From: Diplosphaera chodatii
Taxonomy: Eukaryota; Chlorophyta; Trebouxiophyceae; Prasiolales; Stichococcaceae
Reading direction: 5' to 3'
Assembly (NCBI GenBank): GCA_032358165.1
Contig: JAALGY010000014.1
Span: forward strand, 1,116,001 to 1,180,000
Length of the DNA stretch: 64,000 bases
A program made the translations under genes and the position numbers. A model generated the notes under the pieces. It ran no database searches, was not told the origin of the DNA, and worked only from the letters and a program-made list of their open reading frames with translations. This document shows positions 1 through 13,592 of this stretch, one piece after another; position 1 is the stretch's first letter; each line of letters begins with the position of its first letter.

Positions 1-840
1 AGCAGGAACTAGCTCGCAATTGGAGAGGGATTCGTAACCATAGTCTTGTTGGTTCCACCAGCCGGGGTATGGTGGCTAGAATGACTGACAATGGGTGTAT
101 GATAGTAATGACATGCTGCGTGAGCATCGCATGGCAGGCATGTATGGACAGATCACGACTGCCACTAACGCATATATAGCGGTGATGGATGATTTTGCTG
201 CACCGCGTGATGGAAATGACGGTGAGTGTGCTCCTATGCAATGTTGGAGTTGGTTGCAACATTGATGCGTTGCCAACAATGCTGATGCATACGATTGCAT
301 GTTCCCGATCATTGGTTCTATTATTGATGGTAATTGCATGCATGTGAACTTATTTTTGTAGGACTGTTGAGCATCTGTAAGGGATGTGATGGAATGATGG
401 ATGTTTCGATGTTATTCCACGGCGGTTCACCTGTTCCCAAGAGCAAATGTATTACTGTACATAGCGAGCAAACCCTTGGAGACAGACGTTGCACACGTCA
501 TAGCGCATCCACCGTGATCATACCAACATGCACGTTGTGCATGGGCGTTCATAATCTGCCCTTTCACTGTGCTTGAGGGTTGGCAGCGAATTCCCCGATG
601 GTAGGTTTGTAACAGTCTAGTTGATTGCTGCTATTGTACAAGAGGCAGCATGGCATAGCGGTGCAACGGCGGGCATGACGATGCTTCAATTGTCGCAACC
701 CTTCCGCCGTACACTGATGCTAGAGCACATCCGACTCCAAATATTAGGCTTTCACCGAGTTTGTCTGTCAGACTGTCTCTGCTGCACGCAGAGTGCCGGT
801 TGCGCCGTGCAGCCTGACACTGCTGACCAACCCCTATGCA
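1..840. other. Intergenic / 3' flank of the golgin gene
   Basis: No convincing gene is visible here. The short open frames have no recognisable domains and no coding-like composition, and the first 350 bases are more AT-rich than the rest of the window. The part next to 841 probably holds the 3' untranslated region of the minus-strand golgin gene. Confidence 0.5.
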
Positions 841-3800
841 CTAGATGCCTATAGCCGGCCACCACGAGCCCTCCAAAACCACCGAGCGCAGCGCCTTGAA
901 CTCGGCCGGCGTGGCACGCAGCAGAGTCGCCACAGCTGGCAGCAGCGCGTCTCGCTCCTACGTATGGCACCAGAAATTACGCAGCTGCAGAGGTGCGGAG
1001 GTGGCCGATGAGCTGATGCTCCCGGCAGCACCAGATGCTGCAAGGCTGGGCAGAGCTGCCACCAGCAGGCTGGACGGAGCACGAAGCTGCATGCCAAGGG
1101 CCAGACTGCCCTGCACCAGTATCTTCCCAGCAGACTGTGCGGCGATGAACTTCAGCAGCACGTTCTTCAGATAAACCACGTCCACTGCTGACATGTCCTC
1201 CTCTGCAGCAGCACACACAAGATCAGGCGGCACACCTGCAGCATTGGCGTCAACACAGAGCTGGCAGCCACACGGTCGTGCTGTGCATGATCTGTTGAGC
1301 ATGAGGCGAGCTTCCGGCAGCGCACCCTCCGAGCGGCTGGGGGTGCGCCCCCGGGTGGGTTGCGGGTTCACATCAACGCCGGCGTCACCGTCCGGGTTTG
1401 TCGAGGAGCTGCGCCGCAGCAGCCGCGGCTCTGGAGCCGGCGCTGCTGGAGCTGCTCCAGGGTGGCCGTTGCTGAGCAGCCCACCGCCGCCGCGTGCGGC
1501 TTTGTGCGGGGAGGCAGCCGAAAACCTGTACATTTTGCGCTGACAGCATCACGAGGTGCTGTTCCCTTTGTATCGGTCGGAGTACTTGCGACCAGCAGCA
1601 CTCTACATCAACAAATGCCGCTGCGTCCAGCACAGGCACATCCGTCATTCCGTTGATCACCTGGCAGCCGCGTGGTGTGCGGCCACCTCAGCCGCTGCTG
1701 CCTGCATCTCCGTGATCTGCCAGTTCAGCCGGTCCACCTGTGTGTCAGCCAGCTGCCTATCACAAACCTGGCTACCAATACAGTGTCAGGTAGCTTGCCG
1801 CATGAGCTGGGTCCGTCTAGCACCCCGTGGTGGCACACAGGCCACAGAGCCAGGCATGAACCGCTCGCACCTCGGCGGTCAGCTCAGCGGCGCGCTGCTT
1901 GGCCAGGTCCGCCTGCTTGCCCACCTCCCTCCTGTCCTGGTCCCCACGCCGCTTGAGGTCATCCAGCTGCCGCTGCAAATCGCTCTGCACAGCAGGCATC
2001 ACTGCGATAAGCTGGGTTCAGCGTGTCGCCAGTAGCTCACGCCAGCACGAGCAGCGACGCTGGCAGCTGCCGGTCATCAAGGTTTTAAACAAGACTGTGA
2101 GGCGGCAGCCAACACACAGGGATGCGGCCGCCGCCGCCATCCAGGAGCTGGCATGAGTGGTGTTTGCAGCAGCAGTATGAGTGATCGGTTTGGCAGGCTC
2201 ACCCTGTTTCGGGCTTCCATGCGCGCACGCCCCGCTTCTGTCTCCACCTGCGCCTCCAGCGCCGAGACAGCGGCTGCCAGCCCGGCTGCCTTGGCGTCCA
2301 GCCGCTCAGCCTGTACATGCATTGTGTCACGAGGGTTTAGGCGTTGCAATTAGCAGCGCCTCCCAGTCAGAGTATTCCCACCAAACTGCCTCCAATCTGC
2401 TGCATGATAGCGTGTGACATCCTGGTCGCCTTATTGTCAGGCAGTGGTGCTGAGTGCAGTGGCGTGCATCCCACAGACTTGCAGCCATGTTGCAGGCGAA
2501 ATGCCAGCAATGTTCACAGGAAGTCAGAAGCGTCACCTCTTCCCGTGCTGCAGCTGGCCACGTCGCGCGATCGGGGCCGATCTCCTCCAGCCGCATCGCC
2601 ACCTCACTGGCAACGCGCTGCTCCGCCTGCGATAGAGAGGTCAGAGAGGTCAGCATAAACAGGCGTCGTGTCAATGAGCGACCTCTAGGGGCAGGCCATG
2701 TGCAATGAACATCATGCTGCCCTTCGTGATGCTGCCAAATGAGCGTGCACATACCAGGCCTGCTGCCAGATGGCAGCCAATGGATGCAGCAGCACCCACC
2801 TCGTACGCCCTGCGGTCGGCTGTGGCTGCAGTGGTGCGTGCAGAGTCGGCCGCCGCCTGCGCCTCCCGGAGCCGCGACTCCATGCTGGTGGCGATCTTGG
2901 ACACCTGCAGGAGCTCGGCGTCCATGCGCCCCTTGGCCGCCTCCGCCTCCATCGCAAGCTGCGCGCAGCAGCAGTGACAATGCTTTCAGAGTCGGCCACT
3001 TGTTCCAGAGCCTCAGCAGATGGACTCGCTGATGTCAGGAGCACGGATGCAGCTTTCCTGTGCTTGCGGGTGGATGTCTGTGATCACCATCTCTACGCCG
3101 CAAGCGAGCTGCCAGATCAGCTTGAGCAATACTTGACATCACCACATGACAGGTGGTCCGCCGCGGCACTGACCTGTTTGTAGGTGGCTGCCTGCCCGTG
3201 CTCGGCACGCATCTCGTCCAGGCGCTCTTCCAGCGCCGCAACCTTGACTGACAGCTCCTCCCTACGAGTGTTTCAGACAGCACAACTGTGATGGCGTGAT
3301 GGTGACCAGGGACCATGGGTGGTCGGTCAGGGGGCACCAGTTCTACAGGGTACAGGTGGTCACTGTGGTGAAGGGTAGTGGCCAGCTGACCAGCTGACCA
3401 TGAGACTTTGACTGAAGGAAGCCCCCTGCACACGAGCAGGAGCAGCTGGAACACAAGCTGCACTCTACTGCAGTCAAGGTCATCAGATCAGAAGTGGGAT
3501 ATGTAAACATCTGCCAGGAACACCTGTCGGCACTGGCTGCCTCCAGGTCACGGATCTCGTGCAGGTAGCGGCCCTCCGCCTCGCTGGCGTTTGCCAACCT
3601 CTGCTCCAGGGCTGCGTGCTCCGCATGCGCCTGCTCAAGCTGCCTGCAATGAATCAAGTGTGCTTCTAGTGTAGATCAGCCTGCATCACATCGTCACTGC
3701 TCAGAGATAGCGAATGCTGCAGCTGCCACATACCATGCACCCCGTAGCCATTGTCATCTGTGCTGAATCAGCAGCTAGTGGCAGACCGCAGTGTCGTTGA

Positions 3801-6800
3801 AGAGTGTTACAGTTTTGCAGGTGATAAAATTCCACGCACATACCTGCGCAAGTCTGCTGCTTGCTGCTCGGCCTGGGTGGACGCCGCCTGCCGCGCCTTG
3901 TCGGCAGATGCGGCGCGCGCCTCCGCAGCATCCAGCTTCTGTTGTGCCACACTCCACTGTATGATCGAGCGGATCCCACAGGAAGTGACGGGTTGCATTG
4001 CAGGCAGCATGCATGTGGTGACATGCACGTGCAATGCGGGTATGGAATGCCACCTTTCTGATGTCACGACTCCACTCGGAGTCCTGGCTGCCTGCACACA
4101 AAATCAGCAACCATATTGCACCGAGTGCTGCGCTGGTGTCTTAACAGCAGTTGACCGTCAGTCTACAATGCTCTTCGGTACCTTTGGCTGCGGCTGCTTT
4201 GGCATCCTGCAGCTGCCGCTGCAATGCTGCTAGTTCGGTCTGCAGCTGCTTACTGCGTACCTGCTCTGACTTGAGACTCCTACAGGGGCAGCAGCACGCT
4301 TTCATGCATTAGGCATCTGGTGGCTTCAGAGGCAGGCATACGGTCTATTGAATAACAGCGTATGTTTTGGTCGTGTCTGCAATGCTCACGCTTCAGCAGC
4401 GTCAGCGCGCTGCTCCGCCTTCTCACAGATCTCTTGCGCCTCCTGCAGCATCGCGCCTGCCTGACTGGAGCTGGCGCCCACCCTGGAGCGCAGCTCCTGC
4501 ACATGCATACTCAACTGCATTGACAGATCTGGGGCTGTAGTTGTAGCGCAGACCGTCCGGCCAGCAGATGCAGCACGCAAACAGGACTAACAATGTCCAC
4601 TGTCATCATCGGCCTCGGTCACCCTGCGAGCGCTGGCCTGGCTATCAGCGCACCTGCAAACGGCGCTCTGACGTGGCCTGCGTCTCCGCGAGCTGCTGCC
4701 GCATGCTCTCCAGGGCTGCATCAGCCTCTGCCCGCTGTGCTTCTGCTGCCTCTGCCCTTTGTCGCACCTCTTCCAGCTGGCTGGTCATCGACACCACCTG
4801 TTGCAATGCGATACAGACCATCAGTGGGCGATGCAGACAGGCACCTGCATGCATGCCCCATACCGCTGGACATGTGACCTCACCACACCACCATCATAGT
4901 GTAAGTGAACCACCCCCAGGTCGACCCTACCCAAGGTGTACCTGGGCAGAGAGGTCGGTGATCTCCTCGATCTGTGTCCGCTTAGTCTCCTCCAGCCGCT
5001 GCACCTTGCCTGCAGAGCAAGGCATTGCAGCGGCACTCACCACAGCCTGAAGGCCCAGGCGTAGCTTCAGCACCCTGCTGCAGTAAACACCTGAGCGAAT
5101 GCAGGTGCTGCATGTGTGCCTGCGATACACAAGCATCTGGGCAACCCATTCTCGAGTACGCAGACGCTCACTCATGATCGCTGACAGTGCTGGGTCCTCC
5201 GCAGGCTGCAGCCGCTCGGGTGGTGGGTCAGCCCGCTGCACCTGCCACTCTTGCATGCCTGAAGACCTGCATTGTTTGCCCAGGTTGCTGATATGCAGCT
5301 CTGGCTCGCTGAGTGTCCTCCTGTGCATATACGGGCGACCATGTCACAGGACCAGGGATGCACAGGCTGAGTCGGCTACCAGGAGGATCTTCCAATCCTG
5401 GGACATGCCCCTCTGCACTCGTGCACCACTCTGTGCACCACTCGATACATTCTGGACACAAGGTGGATAGCAGCAGCATCGGCCAGGTGTGTGCATCCGC
5501 ACTTCTGCACGCTACAAGTTGAGAGCGCACATGAGCCTCCGGCGGCCAGGCATGGGACGCATGCCGTGGGGTGGCTGCCCTGCGGCGTCCAGGCTGCTCG
5601 CTGAAGCATCACCCTGAGGATCCCTCCCCAGATGCTGCTGCTGCCGTTGGCTGTGTCCTGCAGTGGCGGTGGCAGTATCTCCAGCATCACCTTGCGGCTG
5701 CTGCGATTCTTCGGTGCCAAGGGCACTATCAAGCTCAGCTGCCTTGCTGTTGTCTGACTGCATCGCTGAAGTGGCGTCTGCCAGCCTGCAGAGGTGGAGC
5801 CTGTATAGTGAGGGATGGTGACGCTTCGTTGACAGCAGTTGCTCGCTCTGCAAGCGGGCAGTGATGCGGATGCTGCTGCTGCTGTTATATGCACTCCATG
5901 TTCTTGATGCAGCTCACACACTTACCTGGCCTTCAAGGCTGCGATCTGCTCCAACTGCTGCTGCATCTCCTGCTGCGCCTCCCGCAGCAGCCGTTCTGCT
6001 TCCTGCTGCCGCTGCTCTGCCCCTTCCCGCGCTGCCTGCTGCTCTGCCGATGCTGCACGCTGTGCTCGGGACAACTCCTCCTGCATTGGCAGCCACCACA
6101 GATAGGGTGCTAAGGTTGCTCCCACTGCAAACACGTGTGCCAACTGTCAGATGTCAGCATGTGACCAAGATGGGGTCCTGCGGCAGAGATGTGACACACA
6201 GGTTGCCCATGGTTGTTCCTGCAAAATGCAGATTGCTGCTGCAGCAAAGTAAGCCTTAGTGGTGCCTCAGCACAGCACAGCACGCTCAGGTGATGAGCCT
6301 TCATGCGAGGGGATCAGAACGAGTGCTCTCGAAAAAGAGCACCTCGTTCAGCTGCTGCAGGGACGCCTGGGCGGCCGCCGCGCCCTGGGCCGCCTCCCGC
6401 AGCCGCGCCACCTCTGCAATAGCGCTCTCCAGCAGCACCGTGGCCACGCCGTCCCCCACCGCACGCGCGGCATCCGCCTGTGCCAGCTGCTCCCGCACCC
6501 CTGCGTCGAGCTCTGCCTGTTCCACCCCGCGGTCCTTCAGGACCTGCACGTCCAGCCAAGGCTGACGCCGGGTTGCCAAAGCAGAGAAGTTAACATGAGG
6601 TGTGCTTCCAGCATCAGTATCAGCTTGAAATAAGCGCCACACATACATATGCACAGTGGTCCTGCTTGAGCTGCATGTCTCGCAGAGCATGGCCGCCTTC
6701 ATCAGGCGGTTGTGCTCCATGAGGAGACGCAGCTGTGCACCTTGCGGAGTGCTGCGTTGGCGGCGTCCAGCTGCGCGCGATCGCGAGCGTGCTGCGCCAC

Positions 6801-7186
6801 CAGCTCGCTGACGTCGGACCGCTCGTAGAAGCGCAGCTTGCGCGCCGACTCCACTGGCAGCCGCAGGAACTGCTGCTGCTGCTGCTGCTGGGACTGCTGT
6901 ACGGTCGTGGGTTCAGACAGGGCCTTGAACCTGCGACGATCAGAGGGATGTGCGAGTTGAAGGAAGACAGCGACCATTGTCATCAACCCATATGCAACAG
7001 GGTCCCTGACGCTCTGCGCATTTGTGCATCCCACAGAACGCCAGCTGTCGTCCATCTTTGGCATGCTGCAGGCGGCCCGTACCTGGCTGCACCATCGGAC
7101 GATATGCTTGAGACTGTGCTGTTGACGGTCTGCAGGGACTGCTGCAGCGAGCTCTGCAGCTTCTGCTGCCAGTAGCTCTTGCTCAT
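841..7186 (-). CDS. GRIP-domain golgin (long coiled-coil trans-Golgi tether), multi-exon
   Basis: Golgins with a C-terminal GRIP domain bind Arl1-type GTPases on trans-Golgi membranes and tether vesicles. The gene reads right to left. It begins MSKSYWQQKLQSSLQQ at 7186, with exon 1 ending near 7081 at a GT donor. The next exon carries a run of seven glutamines (about 6871-6890). At least eight further exons encode Ala/Glu/Gln/Arg-rich heptad coiled coil, for example LEEVRQRAEAAEAQRAEAD near 4750 and EQQAAREGAEQRQQEAERL near 6010. The GRIP core YLKNVLLKFIAAQ lies near 1140-1180. A final exon at 957-841 follows a phase-0 junction after KIL and reads ERDALLPAVATLLRATPAEF before the stop. That is the normal layout of a GRIP domain (family knowledge). 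The central exon boundaries are approximate. The start is the first Met of a frame free of upstream coding, and an additional 5' exon cannot be excluded. Confidence 0.88.
6871..6890 (-). repeat. CTG/CAG trinucleotide run encoding polyglutamine in the golgin
   Basis: A pure trinucleotide run reads as seven consecutive Gln codons on the minus strand, just before the FLRLPVESARKLRFYER segment of the golgin. Such runs are length-variable in many genomes. Nothing suggests a specific role here. Confidence 0.85.
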
Positions 7187-7980
7187 GCTGGATCAGCGCT
7201 GCTGCTGCAGAAAGTTGTCAGCTGGCGATCTGCGTTGAGTTCCATCATGACGACAACTGGGCTTGTTGTCTGCAGTGGCTTGGTTGTCGGGGATGGCTGA
7301 GGGTGATGACCTGTTCAAGCGCTGTGACACAGTGGCCTTCCCCCTCAACATGCTGGATCCCAGACTGCCTCGCAGCTGACTGTGCCTCATGAGGTCTCAC
7401 ATGATACTGTGGCTCGAGCGTTCTGAGGGTGCAGGCGGGAAGCAAACGGCTGCAAACAATCGACTGCCAGGTGATGACAGGCTGGATCAAAGTCAGTGGT
7501 GTTGAGCGCAAGTGTTACGTGACGTATGACCAGCTAACAACAGTCTGACCGCAAGGATGCCTTCAGACGGACGTGTGTCTATGAGTGAGTTCACAGTGTA
7601 ATCCTCAAGGTAAAGTCTGCATGCACCCCGTGCAGTGCCACAGCATTGCAGATTTGCAGTGGGACCTAGTCTGACTAGGCCACGTAACGCTAAGCATGCT
7701 GAGCGAGCTGGGCAGAAAGTGTTTTGCAGGCGCTGCTCAGAGGCGTGCTGCTGCTGTCTTGATACGAAGCCTAGCTTCGTGATCGAACTGTCACGGCGGT
7801 GTTGGCAAAAGCTGTGCTCCACACAGGTAGCCTCGAGAAGCTGGGACACCCACCTTGTGCAGAGGAGACTTGATACTGAGGTCTACGCAGCGGACTGGGA
7901 GATTGCAAAGCCTCACAGACAGCCGCGAGGAGTTGCCGGCCTGGTGCCGGCAGGCTGGGCAGGGTTCCCAGGCAGCGGGC
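7187..7980. other. Divergent intergenic region between the golgin and CUL1
   Basis: These 794 bases lie between two start codons on opposite strands, so they should contain both promoters and both 5' untranslated regions. I see no ORF with coding character and no clear TATA box. An unannotated 5' exon of either gene is possible. Confidence 0.55.
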
Positions 7981-10900
7981 ATGGATCGTAAACCCATTGA
8001 ACTCGAGGAAGGATGGAGCAAGATGGACGTGAGTGCCACAACAGTACATGCGCAACATGCATGAGACGCTGCTGCTGCATGCACGCATGTCTTGGAAGCA
8101 GCGCGAGCATGTGAGACAAAGGTGACCCTCGTCCTCCTGGTCAGCACTTGCTGAGTCTGCGGCACCGGCGCTGCTGCCTGCAGAGGGGCGTCACGAAGCT
8201 CAAGCGGCTGCTGGAGGGCGAGGACGAGCCCAGCTTCGACGCCGACTTGTACATGCAGCTGTACACGTGAGTGCTGGCGCAGCATGCGCACTCGCTGCGC
8301 TTCGGGCTTTGCTCCGTGCTATGAATTCATGTGCATGCACTGTGAGAACTTTGATCGTCAGCATTGGTTGGCTTGCAACTGGCCTGCTGACACCAACTCT
8401 GCTGTGTGCAGCACCATCTACAACATGTGCACACAAAAGCCTCCGCACGACTACTCAGAGGCGCTGTATAACCGCTACCGGGATGTTTTTTGCTACTACA
8501 TCAACGAGTCGGTGAGTACCTGATGCATCCAGTTCAGTGATTACCTTGCGAGGCCTACTTGTGGATCGGCAGGCTGATATGAGCGGATCTTCAGGCTGCA
8601 TCCTCTGCGCCCATTTGCAGGTGCTGCCGTCATTGCGAGATAAGAAGGATGAGAAGCTGTTGCGGGAGCTGCATCGGCGGTGGGATAACCACAATGTCAT
8701 GACACGGTGGCTGTCGCGTTTCTTCAACTACTTGGACAGGTGCGGCCCTGATCTTGTGAATCTCTGTGGCATCATGGGATGAGCCTCTACACAGCAGCAG
8801 CACGCAAGCAAAGCAGTGTGCGGCAGGCTGCTAACAGCTGCAAGGTCGCATGCAGGTACTACATCTCGCGGCACTCGCTTGCATCCTTGAAGGACGTCGG
8901 CTTGCAGTGCTTCAAAGGCATGCGTGCATTCACGCACCACTCTGTCTACACAATGCTCAGACTTGTATGTCAAACTGCCAGATCAGTATGTGATTATACA
9001 TAACCTGGTGCCTTGCTCCCTGCAGACCAGGTGTACACCGAGATCAAGCGGCGAGCAAAGGATGCGCTGCTGATGCTCATAGAGAAGGAGCGTGAGGGCG
9101 AGCAGGTAAACCCTAACACCAGCACGCTGTTTCACTGCATGCACGTGCAGCACCAGCTGTGTCACAGCTGCAGTGCAGCTGTCATCGGCGCGCAGCTGCT
9201 GGCCAGGGGCAGCGCGCGGCCAGCCGGCATGAGCCTACTCATGGACCGCAGGTGCCTGTGCAGCAGTCGCTGACATGGGGGCCCTGTATGCGACAGGTTG
9301 ACCGTGCGCTGGTGAAGAATGTGCTGGACATCTACATCCGGGTCGGCATGGAGTCGATGGATGCGTATGAGGCGGACTTCGAGACGGATCTGCTGTCCAC
9401 CACCGCCACCTTCTACAAGCGGAAGGTGCACCTTGTAGTTGACGAACCTGCAGCTGCAGCGTGTGCAGCATATCTGTTCAGCTCTGCAGCCTACGGCGCC
9501 TTTGGAGTGCTGCCAGTGTTGGGCCACGGCGCCTGCATCACGTTGCACCTGCAGGCGGCTGTGTGGATTGCGGAGGACAGCTGCCCCGAGTACATGGTCA
9601 AGGCAGAGGAGTGCTTGCGGCAAGAGGAGGACCGGGTACTGCATTACCTCCACATCTCCACGAAGCCGAAGCTGCTGGAGCAGGTGCGCATGCTGCGCGC
9701 CCATGCCCCCACAGGCTGCACATTGTGCACTGGTGCAAACCCCTCGCTGCAGTGGTCCAGCATTTCGAGCTGAGACATGCCTGATACTTGCTATGTGATC
9801 CTGCACATGTCACATCGGTGCACCTGGCAATTGCAGCTTGTGACGCAGTGGTATCGCACCCAACAGGTGGAGACAGAGGTGCTGGCGCACTACGAGCAGC
9901 AGCTCCTGGAGAAGGAGAACTCGGGCTGCGCTGCGCTGCTGCGGGACGACAAGGTGCTGCCTTTGTATGCACACTTTGCACACAGCACGCTGGTGCAGCA
10001 ATTCGTTGTGCGCTGCAGCGGCTTCTGCCGCCCCTCGGCTGCCAGCTCTGCACTGGGCCTGACAGCTCTGTCGTGCGCCTCGTCTGGCCACAGAAGGAGG
10101 ACCTGGCCCGGATGTACCGCCTGTTCAGCCGCATCCCGAAGGGCCTGGAGCCGGTTGCAGATGCCTTCAAGAAGCACGTGGAGGCGGACGGCATGGCGCT
10201 GGTCAAGGAGGCCACTGAGGCAGCAGCAGCCAAAGCAGCAGCAGGTGAGCTGCCTTACTGCATTTGCATTGCCATGGAAGCTCGCTGTGTCAAAGCTCAG
10301 TCGGTGACCTCACCAGCTCCTCAGCCTGTCCTTGGACTCTGCACCAGCTTACCGAGCTGGTATTTTAGTGCCCTTGTATTCGCTGTGGAGTTGCTGCCAG
10401 GGCCACTTGCGCAACTCTTCTACTTGCTTGCCCTGACATCACATCACATGTTCCCTCGTGTCTGCAGGCAAGAAGAAAGCGGCAGCCAGCAGCGATGATG
10501 CGGAGACAGGCTTTGTGCGTCAGGTCGTCAACCTGCACGACAAGTACCTGGAGGTGTGCACGATGCGGAGCCTGCTTTCCGTATTCTATTGTTTCAGGGA
10601 TCCTAATTGGCAGGCTTACAATAAACTAACATTGCGTCTTCTGTCAACAGCACAACTGTCTGATGGCGTGTGGCTGGCTAGGGTCAAGGGTGGGAGACAT
10701 CACATAGGGTTTCGGCTTTTGCTGCAGTATGTGGAGCGATGCTTCAACAGCGCCAGCCTGTTCCACAAGGCCCTGAAGGAGGCGTTTGAGGCCTTCTGCA
10801 ACAAGCCTGTCGCTGGCAGCCAGATGGCAGAGCTCATGGCCAACTACTGCAATGCGCTGCTGAAGAAGGTGCATTTTAAGGCTGGCCAGTGGGCCGAGCT

Positions 10901-13592
10901 GGTGGTCTAAGCTTCATCATATGCTTTGCTTTGCGAATATAGCATCTGCAGAGTGGTCCTGTCTACCTTAGGTGATTTGAGTCACCTTGCTCAGGTCAGT
11001 ATTGCTTTCTGGGCTCCAGGGTGGCGCGGAGAAGCTCAGCGACGAGGCTATCGAGGGCACCCTCGAGAAGGTCATCAAGCTGCTGGCCTACATCAGCGAC
11101 AAGGTGCGCAGCTGCAGCAGGAGTTGCATGCCTGCACCTGCAAATCAGCGCATCTGCAGACATATCAAGCGATCAAATTCCCAAATGCAGGACCTGTTTG
11201 CGGAGTACTATCGCAAGCGGTTGTCACGGCGGCTGCTGATCGAGAAGTCCTCGGCAGAGCACCACGAGCGCGGCGTGCTGGTGCAGCTGAAGCAGCAGTG
11301 CGGCGCGCAGTTCACCTCCAAGGTGCATAGTGCTCTCAAACTTGCTGTGAATGTCATGTTCATGCCACCCTGTCGCGCAATGGCCATTGGCAAGCAGCTG
11401 CCAGTTTGGTATTTGTGGGATAGACCTGTGTTTGGCTGCCATGCTAGCTGGTCGATCGATGTGTTTCCAGATGTGCAATTGCACAGACGGGTGCCCCTAC
11501 CATGCCACATCTCAGCTGTATGCCGACACTGCTGTGCTTTTGCGCTGCAGATGGAGGGCATGGTGCACGACCTGCAGCTGGCCCGCGAGACGCAGTCCTC
11601 CTTCGAGTCGTGGCGCAACCAGGGCGGCGCCGCCGGCACCCCTACCGGCTGCGACATCTCGGTCTCGGTGTGTTTGTCAGCTCCAGCAGCCGCGTCACGT
11701 CCATGCAGTCCCTAAGCGCTGCCCACCTGGCAGAAGGGCTGCATCTCTGCGGGCCCGGGAGCTGGGATGTGGCACTGGCAAAGTGTGTGTTTGCTACTGC
11801 TGGCAACTGCCTGTGCTGGGTGTGCAGGTGCTCACCACGGGCTTCTGGCCGACGTACAAGCAGCAGGACATCGACCTGCCCAAGGAAATGCTGGACAGCC
11901 AGGCGCAGTTCAAGGTGCGCTGCCTGGCATCCCATACCAGCCCCCATCACAACGTTGTTGTCACTCATTCCAGCAACACATTGCTCTCAGGTGTCATGGA
12001 TTGCGTCCTTCCTCTGCCTGCAGGCGTTCTACGACAACCGGACGAAGAACCGGCGGCTGGCGTGGATCTACAGCCTGGGCAGCGTCACAATCAAGGGCAA
12101 CTTCGACGCGCGGCCCGTCGAGATGCTGTGCTCCACCAGCTTCCACGCCGCGGTGCTGCTGCAGTTCAACGACAGTGCGCTTCTGGGCTCCCTCGCCTCC
12201 CGCTTGATGGCATTGCCTGCTTACATCAGTGTGCAAACCTGCACGGCAGTCTTAGGACAGCGTCGTGAAACCAAGCAGCCGCATATGCACTGCGCATCCT
12301 CAAACCAGCATTTGCTCACTGTGCTTAAACACCTGTGGCTTGACGGCGGGTTCGTGGCGGCTCTGCAGAGGAGGAGCTGTCGTTCCAGGAGCTGCAGGAG
12401 TCGCTGCGCATGCCGAAGGAGGACCTGCAGCGCGTGCTCCACTCCCTGTCTTGCGCCAAGTACAAGGTGTGTAGCAGCCCGCCCCCACACATTGCACGCC
12501 CGGGCAGAAAAGCAACACGTGCGTGCTCAGCCACACTCCACCATGAGCATGGATGCCGCTAGGTTGCTCCGAGGTGCTGGTTGACCTGCATGAACAGCCG
12601 AGCCAACGAAGCCTCAGCTCCAGGCGCCTGACCACCTGCTGACCACCTGCAGGTGCTGACGAAGACGCCAGAGGGCAAGGCTATTGACGAGGGCGACGTC
12701 TTCAGCTTCAACGCCGGCTTCACCGACAAGATGCGGCGCATCAAGGTGTGTGTCAGACATGTTTGCTAATCGCCTTTCCGATGGCCTCTGCGTGCTGCTG
12801 TGTCGGTCGACGCTAGGACAGATGGCACGTCTGGAAAGGTGGCGTTGGTCGAGGATTTGATAAATGAAAAGCCCTGATCCGCCGTCCTGTGCCCGGCTGC
12901 TGCAGATCATGCTGCCGGCGCTGGCGGACGAGAAGAAGCGGGTGGTGGAGGACGTGGCCAAGGACCGGCAGCACGCCATCGATGCCGCCATCGTGCGCAC
13001 CATGAAGTCGCGCAAGGTCATGAACCACCAGCAGGTGCAGAGGCCGCAGGGCATCGTGTGCTGATGTTGTAAGGGAGGCTGAGCATGCTCGCTTATAACC
13101 CAGCAGGGGTCCCGTCCGGGATACTTCTGCTGCTGTGATGTCACTTGCTGCTGATCGATACGGAGGTCTTATGCGCTTCGGACCATGTGCTCTTCTGCCC
13201 CCCTGCAGCTGACGATCGAGGTGGTGGAGCAGCTGCGCAAGATGTTCCAGCCGGACCCGCGCATGATCAAGAAGCAGGTGGAGTCGCTCATCGACCGGGA
13301 GTACCTGGAGCGCGACACCGTGAGTGTCCCCGTGCACCTCGTTTGCACCTGTTGTGATGCTGCCACGCGGCACCCTTCTTGTTGTCTCCTCAGCCGCCAC
13401 CTGTTGCACTGTGCTGTACATGTGGTGGACAAGCTGCAGAATCGATATGTTGCTGCTGTGTTCGGTGGTTGACTGCAGCAGCATTCTTGTATACGTTTAT
13501 GTGAGATCTCGCACGCACAGGATGTCGTTATGCTGATGTGCCGCTGATGCTGTGCACAGGAGAAGCCGAACACCTTCAAGTATGTGGCGTGA
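7981..13592 (+). CDS. CUL1: Cullin-1, scaffold of SCF ubiquitin ligases
   Basis: Cullin-1 bridges SKP1/F-box adaptors (N-terminal repeats) and the RBX1 RING protein (C-terminal domain). Exon 1 encodes [16 protein letters not shown] and joins in phase at 8184 to [16 protein letters not shown]. Conserved plant CUL1 blocks follow in order: [20 protein letters not shown] (about 8413), [15 protein letters not shown] (9304), [15 protein letters not shown] (9576), [20 protein letters not shown] (10112), [20 protein letters not shown] (11035) and [15 protein letters not shown] (11206). Then come the cullin-homology segment [20 protein letters not shown] (11827) and [17 protein letters not shown] (12058). 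The neddylation-site segment [15 protein letters not shown] is at 12991, with its Lys in the usual place, followed by the winged-helix end [18 protein letters not shown]. The protein ends FKYVA, against FKYLA in plants. Length and collinearity match full-length CUL1. About 15-20 short introns interrupt it, and no break was seen. Confidence 0.97.

Noticed and set aside
12813..13484. 223-codon minus-strand ORF
   Set aside because: It is antisense to the conserved C-terminal exons of CUL1, which show clear family conservation on the plus strand.
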